Below the pieces are notes generated by a model. That model did not search any database and was not told the DNA's origin. It saw nothing but the letters and a program-made list of their open reading frames with translations. Shown here in pieces: positions 1 to 8,133 of a stretch of 30,588 bases of DNA. Source of the DNA: Treponema sp. UBA3649 (GTDB lineage: Bacteria > Spirochaetota > Spirochaetia > Treponematales > Treponemataceae); assembly GCA_002373325.1 (NCBI GenBank), contig DFKI01000170.1, positions 1 to 30,588 of the forward strand, in the 5' to 3' direction. The stretch's first letter is position 1. Every line of letters starts with the position of its first letter. The position numbers were made by a program, and so were the translations under genes.

Positions 1-35
1 TGTCGGCTACGAACCTTTGTTAGACTGTTTTATAT

Positions 36-641
36 TCACATATTCGTAATAATTTTATTTGCCTTTTTTCTTTTGGACAAACATACTATTACATATATTA
101 TACATACAATTAAATAATAAAAAAGAAATATTATACAAATGATAAAATTTGGAAACATCCAGAAAGATGCAAGAAAATATATTAAAGCATAAGTAAAAAT
201 ATTTTCTTTTTTTATTTCTCCATTTTTACTTATTTCTATTGGCTGCATAAAACTTTTATCAAGTAATCCGAATGTAAATATTTCTATGTTTTTATCGAAG
301 TCGAAATTCCCAATATATATATCATTATCAGGAAAGCTGTTACAAGGAAAACTATAATCTAAATCATTATCAATTATTTTTTCTATCTCTTCTTTATTTA
401 GTCTATTAATATCAGGAATCTTATCAGCAGATATTAAGCCTCCAAGTATAAAACCGCCACTTCCTTGGAAATCAGAAATTATATATGTATTATTTACTAA
501 ATAAATATCATATGAATTTGTGACTTGTCTTATGAGAAATTTATTACTTTTTTCATAACTAAAAAATTTTGGAAAAATTAAAAGACCAATTAATATAAAT
601 CCAAGGATGAACTGATTTATAACAAATAATTTTTTTATCAT
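36..641 (-). CDS. Hypothetical membrane protein, 201 aa
   Basis: I do not recognise this protein. It has one hydrophobic segment near the N-terminus (about residues 7-25, possibly a signal anchor), a polar central region of about 120 residues rich in Asp, Asn and Ile, and a strongly hydrophobic C-terminal stretch (about residues 150-190) that could form one or two membrane segments, ending in a Lys/Arg-rich tail. The middle would therefore lie outside the cytoplasm. The ATG has only a weak upstream AAGG. The gene is far more AT-rich than the sugar-use genes that follow and stands alone beside an IS remnant, so it is probably accessory DNA. A 13-bp-arm hairpin begins 15 nt upstream of the start. 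Function unknown. Confidence 0.6.
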   Translation of the reverse strand: MIKKLFVINQFILGFILIGLLIFPKFFSYEKSNKFLIRQVTNSYDIYLVNNTYIISDFQGSGGFILGGLISADKIPDINRLNKEEIEKIIDNDLDYSFPCNSFPDNDIYIGNFDFDKNIEIFTFGLLDKSFMQPIEISKNGEIKKENIFTYALIYFLASFWMFPNFIICIIFLFYYLIVCIIYVIVCLSKRKKANKIITNM

Positions 642-655
642 TTACTTTATACCTT

Positions 656-686
656 ATCTTTCAGCAAGCTTGACTTGCTGAAAGAT
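656..686. repeat. Perfect 13-bp inverted repeat (hairpin)
   Basis: The arms are ATCTTTCAGCAAG and CTTGCTGAAAGAT with a 5-nt loop CTTGA. On the plus strand it is followed by a T-rich stretch (ATTCTTTTTTATT), which resembles a rho-independent terminator, but no plus-strand gene precedes it. On the minus strand it lies just upstream of the membrane-protein start and could fold in that gene's 5' leader. Confidence 0.6.
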
Positions 687-899
687 ATTCTTTTTTATTG
701 CTTCTTCGTCCTGGACCTAAAATTCTTTTCCTAAAATCACGCCAGTGGCGTGTCAGTCTAACATAATTTCTCCGTATCCGCAGTAAGAGTGGGGCACGGA
801 AGAAAACGTCCATGTAATATCTACTGCGCGTTTAAATCTGCTTAATTATACACCAATCTGCATTTAAATGCTAGGGACTTATGCGTATCCGCACGGAAA
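687..899. other. Gene-poor stretch beside the transposase remnant
   Basis: No credible gene is seen. The 10-mer CGTATCCGCA occurs at 773-782 and again at 884-893. Near the second copy the sequence TAGGGACTTATGCG runs into it. This lies directly after the transposase stop codon and could be the remaining terminal inverted repeat of the IS. The opposite end was not found, so this is a suggestion only. Confidence 0.3.
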
Positions 900-1286
900 T
901 CAGTTTTTGCCTAAGACAGCCAATAAATGCTTTGGATCCATGAGACAGTCAAACATGATGTGAGACATCGGGGTTTTCGGGGAATTTTTGTTTTTATAAA
1001 TCTTGGCAAGATTCAAGGCAAGTTTCCTTGCGATGTTCATATTTTTCTGCAGGTTTACATGCTGTGCCCTGAAAGAATCCTCCCCGTAGCGGACGTCAAG
1101 CAGCCAGTGCATGGTCTCAACGCCCCATTCCATCCTGGCATGGTGCAGCAGATCCTCCGCGCCCAGCTCCTTGCTGGATATGTAATAATGCCATTCCTCC
1201 GTGACTTTTCCCTTGTACTCGAAGTGGTTTTTTATTGCCCCGATGCATTTTAATCCCGGCCATTCCCTTCCGCCCGGCATCCACAA
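900..1286 (-). pseudogene. ISAs1-family transposase remnant (C-terminal part)
   Basis: About 128 residues match the C-terminal third of ISAs1-family DDE transposases. Visible family features are the WPGLKCIGAI strand, a WHYYISS motif, a Trp-x-x-Glu helix (MEWGVETMHWLLDV) carrying the last catalytic Glu, and the YGEDSFRAQHVNLQKNMNIARKLALNL tail. Full-length members are roughly 370 residues or more. Here the N-terminal DDE region is missing: reading upstream in frame, a TAA stop lies within about a dozen codons and no further transposase sequence follows. The displayed start is a TTG with no ribosome-binding site, so I treat this as a truncated, inactive copy. It indicates past IS activity next to the HipA-like gene. 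Confidence 0.8.
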
Positions 1287-1351
1287 CCTTTCTTTCCATG
1301 AATGGCGTTAGCCATGAACAAATCCGTTTGTTTTACTCATTCAAGGAATAA

Positions 1352-1371
1352 AGTACACTTGCAAGTATACT
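1352..1371. repeat. 20-bp near-perfect palindrome
   Basis: The 20 bases centred on ACTTGCAAGT (AGTACACTTGCAAGTATACT) are self-complementary except for one mismatched pair. They lie between the transposase remnant and the HipA-like gene, downstream of both stop/start boundaries. It may be a protein-binding site or an IS scar. Confidence 0.35.
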
Positions 1372-1449
1372 GTCGTTAGTATGTGTTAATCTAAATCACA
1401 AGAGTGAAAGAACTGTATAAGGCAAGTGCTGAAAAAATGACAAAGCGTG

Positions 1450-2922
1450 TTACCGCAAAATCTCCCAGCTGCCCTTTTTGTTGCTTCCCACTCGCCTGAT
1501 TCTTCCTTCGGCACAAAGTCTCTGCAAGGCACGGGTCACGGTCGCACGGGAAATGCCAAGCCTCTGTGAAATGAGCTCCTTTGTCTGACGCGGATCCTGC
1601 ACAAGAGATGTGAATACAATTTCCGTGGACTTTGCTTTTGATTTTCGTCCCTTGTTTTTTTCCAACTCCACTTCATATTCTCCGACATACAGGGGCTCGT
1701 CGTGTTTAAGCGAATATTGTTTTTCATTTTGCTTTTGAGCCAAGAGAATCTTCGCCTCATTTATGCGCTCTTCAAGTGCGTTTACCAGGGCTGTTTTTTT
1801 TGCATCGGTCAGACGCCGCAGGGGAGCAAGAAAACTTCTGTACCATTTTGCAATGTCATTTAGCGGAGAAAAATCAACGAGATGCGAAATCCTTTCCATG
1901 GGGAGGATTTTAAACTGTTCGGCCTGAGTTTCCTCAAATGGCTTGGCTCCAATTCTAAATGAGGATGACGCTTCTATCTCAAAGTCCAGCTTGTTCACGA
2001 ACATTGATTTCCCTGAGTCATAAACCGGGGCGACACCAATCCACTCCAGAGTGTCTGAATTACGCAGGAAGCTTATGTTGTATGAATGCCTGTCCACGTT
2101 CGCGATTATAAAATCCAAGAGAAAGATTTTGAGCAGGTCAGTCTCCGCGTTTGGAATCCCAAGTGCATTGCACCGCTCGACGAGTTTTGAAAAATCATAT
2201 TTCACGCCGTCTTTGAGCGGAATGTCCTGATAGATTGAGTCAAGCGGCACCATCTCTACGCTCTGATCCACGATGTCGGGGCAAAGGCAAAAATAATCCT
2301 CGCCACGAATCTCCAGCGTATATGGAACGCAGCTGATTTTAAGCCGCCTGCATATTTCGCTCGCAAGGACTTCGTTCACCGGTTCCAGCTGCTCGGTTCC
2401 GGTTCCAGCTTTTTCAAGATAGTTGATTCCGTCCCTGCGTACCCAGCGTTTGGGAAGCTCGCCGCCGGTTGTGGTGTCAGGAGAATATGAGGAGGAATTT
2501 TTGTTTAGCGCACCGGATGCTGACATGAGCCTGAGTCCGATCGCGCTGTCATATTCGTTGGTAAAGAAGTTGATGTCGTCCCACCAGATTTTTCCGACCT
2601 GATCAAGGGGACACACCCAGTATTGGTCTGAAAGGCTCAGGTAAAAGCTTTTTTTTGCAAGCTCCTCCCCAGAATGAATTCCCAGCTCCGAAAGCATTTC
2701 CCTAAAGCCCTTTCGGTAATATGGAATTATCCGGTGGTAAAAAAAATCCTCAAGTTTTTGGCAGAGTCCGTATTCGTTTTCGGCGGAAGCTTTTCCGTCG
2801 GTAAAAAGATGCGGAGGAAGATGAAGCACATTAAAAACCTTTTTTATGGCGGTGATGTAATGCGCCTCATCTTCTTCAAACTGGAGGATTGGAATGTTTT
2901 TCTTATAAAACACGTATTCCAT
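1450..2922 (-). CDS. HipA-like kinase with C-terminal winged-helix domain
   Basis: This 490-residue protein has a HipA-type Ser/Thr kinase fold. The catalytic loop N-V-D-R-H-S-Y-N spans residues 275-282 (Asp277 the likely base, Asn282 a likely Mg ligand). The DFG-equivalent A-P-V-Y-D-S-G is at 298-304, and a Ser/Thr/Gly-rich loop at about 144-160 could be the flexible ATP-binding loop. Residues about 434-490 form a winged helix-turn-helix (QTKELISQRLGISRATVTRALQRL), linked by a Lys-rich hinge. Classical HipA pairs with a separate HipB antitoxin that binds DNA; no HipB gene is present here. The fused DNA-binding domain may take that role, binding the repeats in its own promoter. The ATG at 2922 follows AGAGG at a short distance. 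Toxicity and autoregulation are inference. Confidence 0.75.
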   Translation of the reverse strand: MEYVFYKKNIPILQFEEDEAHYITAIKKVFNVLHLPPHLFTDGKASAENEYGLCQKLEDFFYHRIIPYYRKGFREMLSELGIHSGEELAKKSFYLSLSDQYWVCPLDQVGKIWWDDINFFTNEYDSAIGLRLMSASGALNKNSSSYSPDTTTGGELPKRWVRRDGINYLEKAGTGTEQLEPVNEVLASEICRRLKISCVPYTLEIRGEDYFCLCPDIVDQSVEMVPLDSIYQDIPLKDGVKYDFSKLVERCNALGIPNAETDLLKIFLLDFIIANVDRHSYNISFLRNSDTLEWIGVAPVYDSGKSMFVNKLDFEIEASSSFRIGAKPFEETQAEQFKILPMERISHLVDFSPLNDIAKWYRSFLAPLRRLTDAKKTALVNALEERINEAKILLAQKQNEKQYSLKHDEPLYVGEYEVELEKNKGRKSKAKSTEIVFTSLVQDPRQTKELISQRLGISRATVTRALQRLCAEGRIRRVGSNKKGSWEILR

Positions 2923-2927
2923 ATTTT

Positions 2928-3063
2928 GAGCCTCTATTTTACATTATAGGCTCATTTTCCATCTTATGCAAGAGTTTTTTCAATTTTATAGGCTCTTTTT
3001 ATCACTTTATAGGCTCTTTTTTGCCATTCCACCGATAATTCAGGCATTTTATAGGCTCATTTC
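2928..3063. repeat. Phased operator-like repeats upstream of the HipA-like gene
   Basis: Four near-identical copies of TTTATAGGCTCWTTT (plus-strand sense) occur with the A of AGGCTC at 2948, 2990, 3011 and 3053. The spacings are 42, 21 and 42 bp, all multiples of 21 bp or two DNA turns. A fifth, inverted copy (GAGCCT at 2928-2933) overlaps the ribosome-binding site. The copies cover the -10 box and extend upstream, as expected for a cooperative operator array. Confidence 0.7.
2943..2971 (-). promoter_or_regulatory. Sigma-70 promoter of the HipA-like gene
   Basis: Read on the minus strand, a -35 box TTGCAT (2966-2971), a 17-bp spacer and a perfect -10 box TATAAT (2943-2948) precede the ATG at 2922. 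This gives a leader of about 14 nt. The -10 box is embedded in the first of the repeated AGGCTC motifs, so a protein bound there would block RNA polymerase. Confidence 0.65.
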
Positions 3064-3077
3064 TTTTTCAATCTGCC

Positions 3078-5105
3078 TTAAATCTCAGTTGAATAATCCA
3101 ACAGCCCCTCAAGCACGCTGGAAGAAGCCCATGGCATGAGCGCAAACCATGTGGAAGAAGGTGAACCGTCAGGATACTTTTCCGTGAGCAGGCCCTGACT
3201 GTAGCAGAATCTTTCGGACATCCAGCCTAACCTTCCGTAACCGTATTCACCTTCAAAAAGATTGTAAGTCTGGCAGCCCCATCTGACTGTATCTTCAAGA
3301 CGGCTCTTTACATACTGATTCCATTCGCTTGAAGGAGGCGTGTGCTCCACATAATATCTCATCTCTGAGACAACAGAAGAAGACATGGGATGAATGTGAG
3401 GATTGCATACAGAAGTAATGCTTCCACCGCAAGAACTCCAACCTATTTCACTAAGCGGAGGAACTGCAATGCGTCCGTTGTAGCAGAACTTGTAGGAAAA
3501 CTCATGGCAAAGCGCATTTTTCATGTATTCAAGATAGAGGTCTTTTTCCGTCAGTTGATGAAGGCAAGATGAGGCACGCAGGAATGCAAGTATTCCCTCG
3601 TTGTCGGGAGCCTTGTCGGTATCAAGCGGTGCGCCGTAACATTCAAGTTTTTCCACAAACTGTTTTTCGTAATGGGCCAGGGATTTTTCCAGTTCGGCAA
3701 GGTCAGGCTTAAAGAGATTGTCGGGACATTCTTTCATTCCCCTTAAAACAAGAGAATAGAGTGCAGTCGCCGCAAGACACCAGCTGCTTCCCAAGGAATC
3801 ATATTCAAGTCCTGTGCCGTCTTCCTCAGAAAAGATGAATGGATACTCCCCCGCTCCATTCCTTTCCCTTTCAAAAACAGCTGTAACCGTGGAAGCAAAA
3901 TCAAGCCAGTCATCATGAAGGGAACCTTTTTCCTTTTCAAAAAGATATGCCTTTAAAAGATAATAGACGAACTGACCGTCAAGATAGGCCGAATGACCTC
4001 CCGTGTGCATTCCGTCATACCACCAGCCCCTGCAGGACCAGACGCCGCTTTCACTGTCACAAGTCTCGTATGGAAGATTTGACTTTCTGTTCAGGCTAAA
4101 GTCCACAATATTTTGAATGCATTGCAGAGCCTGTTCACGCATCTTGTGGTTCTTGAGCCGCACTGATGCAAGAAGCTGTGGATATGCCACGACAATCCCG
4201 TTTGTCCATGAAATAGAAGGAATCTTGTTGTAGGAAAAGACTCCCTCCTCTGAAGTTTCGCGCACAAAGCCTGAATAGATTTTTTCATCAGGAAGCCATG
4301 CATAATCACAGACGGCAAGAGAAAGATTCTTTACGGACTCCTCCACTGTCGCAGCCTTTCTTGGAGACTGATGATAAAAATCATACGCGCATTTAATCAC
4401 GTCATGAACTTGAAGGGGAGAATGAGCGTCAAAATCATAGGCGTAAAAATCCCATTGCAGAGACTTTCCCTTTGCAAGCACAAAGTAATTTTCCCCAGCC
4501 TGCCTTTTTTTTATCAAGTGGGATTGGACAAAAAGCCACGGGGCGTTCTCATAGCCAAAGGTAAATCCGATTTCTCCGCGCGCAGAATTACAGTAAAAAC
4601 CACCGTACTGCAAGAACTTTCCGCCGTCCAGAATATATGGCAAAGAGTGAAAGGCGATGATGTGATTTTTTTCTTTGTCCAGCATAATCGCACAGGGATG
4701 AGAAAGCCGGTCACTTCGGACCATATAGAAAGAAGAAAGGGGGCAATCTGAATCAAGAGGATTTTTCACACTTGCACGAAGACGAGGAAACTTGCAGTCC
4801 ACCTTCCACGGCGATTCCCCCCGGTTAAGACCGTACATAAAGCCCGGAAGATAAAAGCTTTGAAAGTCAGCCCGCTCAGGGTCTTTTGCAGAAAGAGCAA
4901 AGAGAATTATTCCATTAAAATCTTCGCTTCCCTCATTCCTGACCGTCACGTGAATTTTATAAGGTGATTTAATGGAACCGTCGCCAGAAATAATTTCCTG
5001 ACTTGACTTTAACCCGTAGGAGGACAGAGGCTCATAATCGCATGAATGTCCCCCTACAATTTTAAGATGGTCTTGAATTGACACAGCCCTTGCATCAAAA
5101 GTCAT
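3078..5105 (-). CDS. Large uncharacterised protein of the uronate operon (possible glycosidase)
   Basis: I do not recognise a defined family in these 675 residues. There is no signal peptide, so it is probably cytoplasmic. The first ~260 residues look beta-rich (alternating hydrophobic strands, many aromatic residues). From about 260 onward regular amphipathic helices alternate with aromatic/acidic loops such as SCRGWWYDGMHTGGHSAYLDGQF, WSSCGGSITSVCNPHIHPMSS and YGRLGWMSERFCYSQG. That is the look of a beta-sandwich followed by an (alpha/alpha)6 toroid, seen in several glycosidase and uronidase families. It starts 10 nt after the uxuA stop, with AGGG overlapping that stop codon, so translation is probably coupled to uxuA. 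A cytoplasmic uronosidase feeding UxuA is the natural guess; the fold and role are inference. Confidence 0.6.
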   Translation of the reverse strand: MTFDARAVSIQDHLKIVGGHSCDYEPLSSYGLKSSQEIISGDGSIKSPYKIHVTVRNEGSEDFNGIILFALSAKDPERADFQSFYLPGFMYGLNRGESPWKVDCKFPRLRASVKNPLDSDCPLSSFYMVRSDRLSHPCAIMLDKEKNHIIAFHSLPYILDGGKFLQYGGFYCNSARGEIGFTFGYENAPWLFVQSHLIKKRQAGENYFVLAKGKSLQWDFYAYDFDAHSPLQVHDVIKCAYDFYHQSPRKAATVEESVKNLSLAVCDYAWLPDEKIYSGFVRETSEEGVFSYNKIPSISWTNGIVVAYPQLLASVRLKNHKMREQALQCIQNIVDFSLNRKSNLPYETCDSESGVWSCRGWWYDGMHTGGHSAYLDGQFVYYLLKAYLFEKEKGSLHDDWLDFASTVTAVFERERNGAGEYPFIFSEEDGTGLEYDSLGSSWCLAATALYSLVLRGMKECPDNLFKPDLAELEKSLAHYEKQFVEKLECYGAPLDTDKAPDNEGILAFLRASSCLHQLTEKDLYLEYMKNALCHEFSYKFCYNGRIAVPPLSEIGWSSCGGSITSVCNPHIHPMSSSVVSEMRYYVEHTPPSSEWNQYVKSRLEDTVRWGCQTYNLFEGEYGYGRLGWMSERFCYSQGLLTEKYPDGSPSSTWFALMPWASSSVLEGLLDYSTEI

Positions 5106-5115
5106 TTTACAAACC

Positions 5116-6222
5116 CTATCTGTAAAGCTTTACCCCGCTTCTGTCAATCATTTTCTCACACGCTTCCCAAAGTCCCTGAAGATAAGTGGCTCCCAAAGCG
5201 CGGTCGTACAAGCCGTAACCGGGCATCGCCTTTTCGCCCCAAATCATGCGTCCGTGGTCGGGGCGGATAACTCCGTCAAAACCTGTCTCATAAAGGGTGC
5301 GAACAATCTTGAACATGTCGAATGTGCCGCAGGATGAAAGATGCGCCGACTCCTGGAAATCCTGAACGGGATCATCAATCGCTGTATTGAAGCGAAGGTT
5401 CCTGATGTGCGCGAAGTGGATGCGTCCAGTCGCAGCTTTTATCATGGAGCACAAATCGTTCTTGCGGTTGGTTCCGTAAGAGCCGGTGCAGAATGTAAGT
5501 CCGTTGTGGGGATTGTCCACGGCTTTAAGCATACGGACCACGTTTTTCTGGCAGGTGATGATGCGTGGAAGACCGAACACAGGCCATGCGGGATCATCGG
5601 GGTGGATCGCCATGTCGATGTTGTATTTGTCGCACACGGGCATGATTGCCTTAAGGAAATAAACAAGGTTTTCAAAGAGCTTTTCGTTGTCGATTCCCTT
5701 GTACATCTCAAAGAGCTCCTTCACACGCTCCATTCTCTCAGGTTCCCAGCCCGGAAGAATGAATCCGTTTGAGTCCTTGTCGATTGACTTGAACATCTCC
5801 TCAGGCTTGATTGCGTCCACAGCCTTTGAGTTGTATGCAAGAACGGTTGAGCCGTCCTCCGTCACACGTGCAAGCTCGCTCCGGGTCCAGTCAAAAACGG
5901 GCATGAAGTTGTAGCACACCATGTGGATGTCTTCCTGCCCCAGCCTCTCCAAAGTCTTGATGTAATTTTCTATATATTTGTCGCGGTCGCCGCCGCCGAT
6001 CTTAATGTCATCGTGAATGTTTACGCTCTCAATTCCGGCAATCTTCAAACCGGCATCCTGAACTTCCTTTTTGATTTTCTGGATTGCAGAAAGTTCCCAT
6101 GCGTCTCCGGGAACTGAATCATACAAAGTCGTGATAACACCGTGCACACCCGGCACCTGCCTGATCTGCTTCAAAGTAACGGAATCAAATCCGGTTCCGT
6201 ACCATCTCAAAGTCATTTCCAT
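5116..6222 (-). CDS. uxuA: Mannonate dehydratase UxuA
   Basis: UxuA (EC 4.2.1.8) dehydrates D-mannonate to 2-keto-3-deoxygluconate, the third step of D-glucuronate breakdown. The product matches the family along its length: TLRWYG start, VCYNFMPVFDWTRSEL, the metal-site motifs IHPDDP, CTGSYGTN and HIRN, and the C-terminal RPDHGR. Members use a divalent metal such as Mn. I place the start at ATG 6222 (368 aa) rather than a TTG two codons upstream, because GAGG lies 7 nt before the ATG but only 1 nt before the TTG. It follows the transporter genes in one transcription unit and is immediately followed by the 675-residue protein. uxuB, uxaC and kdg genes are not in the window. Confidence 0.95.
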   Translation of the reverse strand: MEMTLRWYGTGFDSVTLKQIRQVPGVHGVITTLYDSVPGDAWELSAIQKIKKEVQDAGLKIAGIESVNIHDDIKIGGGDRDKYIENYIKTLERLGQEDIHMVCYNFMPVFDWTRSELARVTEDGSTVLAYNSKAVDAIKPEEMFKSIDKDSNGFILPGWEPERMERVKELFEMYKGIDNEKLFENLVYFLKAIMPVCDKYNIDMAIHPDDPAWPVFGLPRIITCQKNVVRMLKAVDNPHNGLTFCTGSYGTNRKNDLCSMIKAATGRIHFAHIRNLRFNTAIDDPVQDFQESAHLSSCGTFDMFKIVRTLYETGFDGVIRPDHGRMIWGEKAMPGYGLYDRALGATYLQGLWEACEKMIDRSGVKLYR

Positions 6223-6344
6223 AAACAAACCTCAATCACGGACATCTTCCAAAATGGAGGCGCGGAAAATGCCCGTGGAAAACTAATCCCGTCAAAGAAA
6301 CACCGCCTGAATTTTCACACCCAGGCAGCGTCTCCCCAACCTTT

Positions 6345-8054
6345 CTATTTCTGTTCCTTGTAAATCTTGTTCGTCAGATTAACAATGCTGTCAAGATTCA
6401 AGTCCTTGCAAGATTTCACATAGGCATCCCAGTCAGCGTTGATGTCCTTCTTTCCGGTGATGAAGTTAAGAGTCCATGTGTTGATGTTGTCAATGAGCGG
6501 AACTGCCCAGAGATTGAGCTGCTCGCGCTGGTCCTCAGTCGGCTTTGCTTTCGGATCAACTGTCGCAATTGTCTTGTACTTGGCATAGCGGGCATAAAGA
6601 TCCTGAACCTGAGGCGTAAAGTTGTCGGTTGACTCCTCGGTTGAGTGTCCGTAGTAATAGTTACCGCCGGCATATCCCCACTTAAGGCGAATGTCCGTAT
6701 CTTCCTCACCGCCAGCAATTCCAAGACCGCCGCACTTGAATCCGGGAAGGAGCTGCTTGACTTTCTTTCCGTCAACGTCAGCCCAATGCCATGTCTCGCC
6801 CTCGGGTCCCCACTTTACAAGAGAGTACGCTTCCTTTGAGTAGAAGAGCCAGTCCACGAAACGCATCATCTTGATGAATCCGTCCTCACCGAGCTCCTTT
6901 CGAGCGTTCTCAGAAATCATTACGCCGCACTCAAGACGTGAAGTCTCCGCAAGATCCTTTGTCGTTCCGCTTGGATATGCAGTGACATAGCACTTGGGTC
7001 CGTCGCCAAGAATCTTCTGAACACCCACGATGTCGTTTGAAAGCTGAGAGCGGTTCGTTGACATGATTACAGTGTTTCCGTTGTAGAACTTGTTGTGCGC
7101 GACCTCATCGCTCTGTGTGAAAGTCTCGGGGTCAAGGAGCTTGTCCTTTACGAAGCTGTTTGCCACGGTGATGAATTTCTTGAAGTCATCGCTTACGGAA
7201 GATGAGTAGAACTCACCCTTTGCCTGGTCGAACTTGATTCCGCCGTTTGAGCCTTCGATCGCCCATCCTGAAAGAACCTTGTATGATGAGCCCATCAGCT
7301 TGAGCAGGTTTCCGCCCATTCCCTTTCCAGACTCACCGCACCAAAGGTCAGACCAGATGTAGTCGTTCTCTGTGCACATGCCCTGTGAGACCATGTACTT
7401 CTTTACTTCCACAAGAACGTCGTGGAGTTTTTCCCAAGTCCAGTCCTTCTCAAGCTCGCGGATATCAAAGCCCGCCGCAGTGAAAATATCGTCGCGGACC
7501 ATAATCGTATAGTCCTGCAAAGCCGCCTGATGCATACCGGGCAAGCGGTAGAACTTTCCGTCGCTCTGTCTGATTGTGTCCAGATCCGGCTGCATCTTGT
7601 ACTTTTCCACGAACGCCGTGAAGTTTGGCATGTACTGTGTGTAATCTGAAACGGCTACGATACCGCCTCCCGCGACATACTGATCCTCGCTGTAGATTTT
7701 CGGAATGATGTAGGTTGCCGCACCTGAGTTGATTGCAAGGTTCACCTTCTGACCATAGTCACCGCTGTCATAAGAAGTGATGTCCAGATGAACGTTGGTC
7801 GCATCCTCAATCTTCTTGAACAGTCCCTCAGTCTTCCATGTGTCCACCATCGGATACCATGACGCATCACTGAATGAGATTGAGTAAGTCACGGGTGAGT
7901 CGGAATGGAATGTCTTTTCCGCTCCGAACTGATAGTCAACGGCCGCACCGGCATTCTCATTGGCAGACTTCTTGTTGTTGTTTCCACTTCCACCGCATCC
8001 AGCAAGCAAAACCGCACCGGCAAGAAGCATTGGAATTCCTAAACTTCTTTTCAT
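6345..8054 (-). CDS. Sugar ABC transporter substrate-binding lipoprotein
   Basis: This 569-residue protein has a lipoprotein signal with lipobox LAGC (Cys20), followed by a Gly/Ser/Asn linker and a long family-1 (CUT1-type) solute-binding domain. It resembles the large LplA/YtcQ-type binding proteins that work with LplB/YtcP permeases, a group known to include aldouronate and other oligosaccharide carriers. Aromatic residues are plentiful, as expected for sugar stacking. GGAGG lies 7 nt before the ATG. It follows the two permease genes and precedes uxuA, which points to a glucuronate-containing oligosaccharide as ligand. The ligand is inferred only from the neighbours. The binding protein comes last in the transporter set, after both permeases. 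Confidence 0.9.
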   Translation of the reverse strand: MKRSLGIPMLLAGAVLLAGCGGSGNNNKKSANENAGAAVDYQFGAEKTFHSDSPVTYSISFSDASWYPMVDTWKTEGLFKKIEDATNVHLDITSYDSGDYGQKVNLAINSGAATYIIPKIYSEDQYVAGGGIVAVSDYTQYMPNFTAFVEKYKMQPDLDTIRQSDGKFYRLPGMHQAALQDYTIMVRDDIFTAAGFDIRELEKDWTWEKLHDVLVEVKKYMVSQGMCTENDYIWSDLWCGESGKGMGGNLLKLMGSSYKVLSGWAIEGSNGGIKFDQAKGEFYSSSVSDDFKKFITVANSFVKDKLLDPETFTQSDEVAHNKFYNGNTVIMSTNRSQLSNDIVGVQKILGDGPKCYVTAYPSGTTKDLAETSRLECGVMISENARKELGEDGFIKMMRFVDWLFYSKEAYSLVKWGPEGETWHWADVDGKKVKQLLPGFKCGGLGIAGGEEDTDIRLKWGYAGGNYYYGHSTEESTDNFTPQVQDLYARYAKYKTIATVDPKAKPTEDQREQLNLWAVPLIDNINTWTLNFITGKKDINADWDAYVKSCKDLNLDSIVNLTNKIYKEQK

Positions 8055-8133
8055 AAAACAACCTCCTGGTTTTATTTATGTCACAAAAAAATATTTTCTC
8101 AAGCTGACAGATTTCAACTTGTAAAAAACTAAC

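Noticed and set aside
927..1253. Open frame of 108 codons on the plus strand opposite the transposase remnant
   Set aside because: Antisense shadow of the ISAs1 fragment; no ribosome-binding site and no protein-like pattern.
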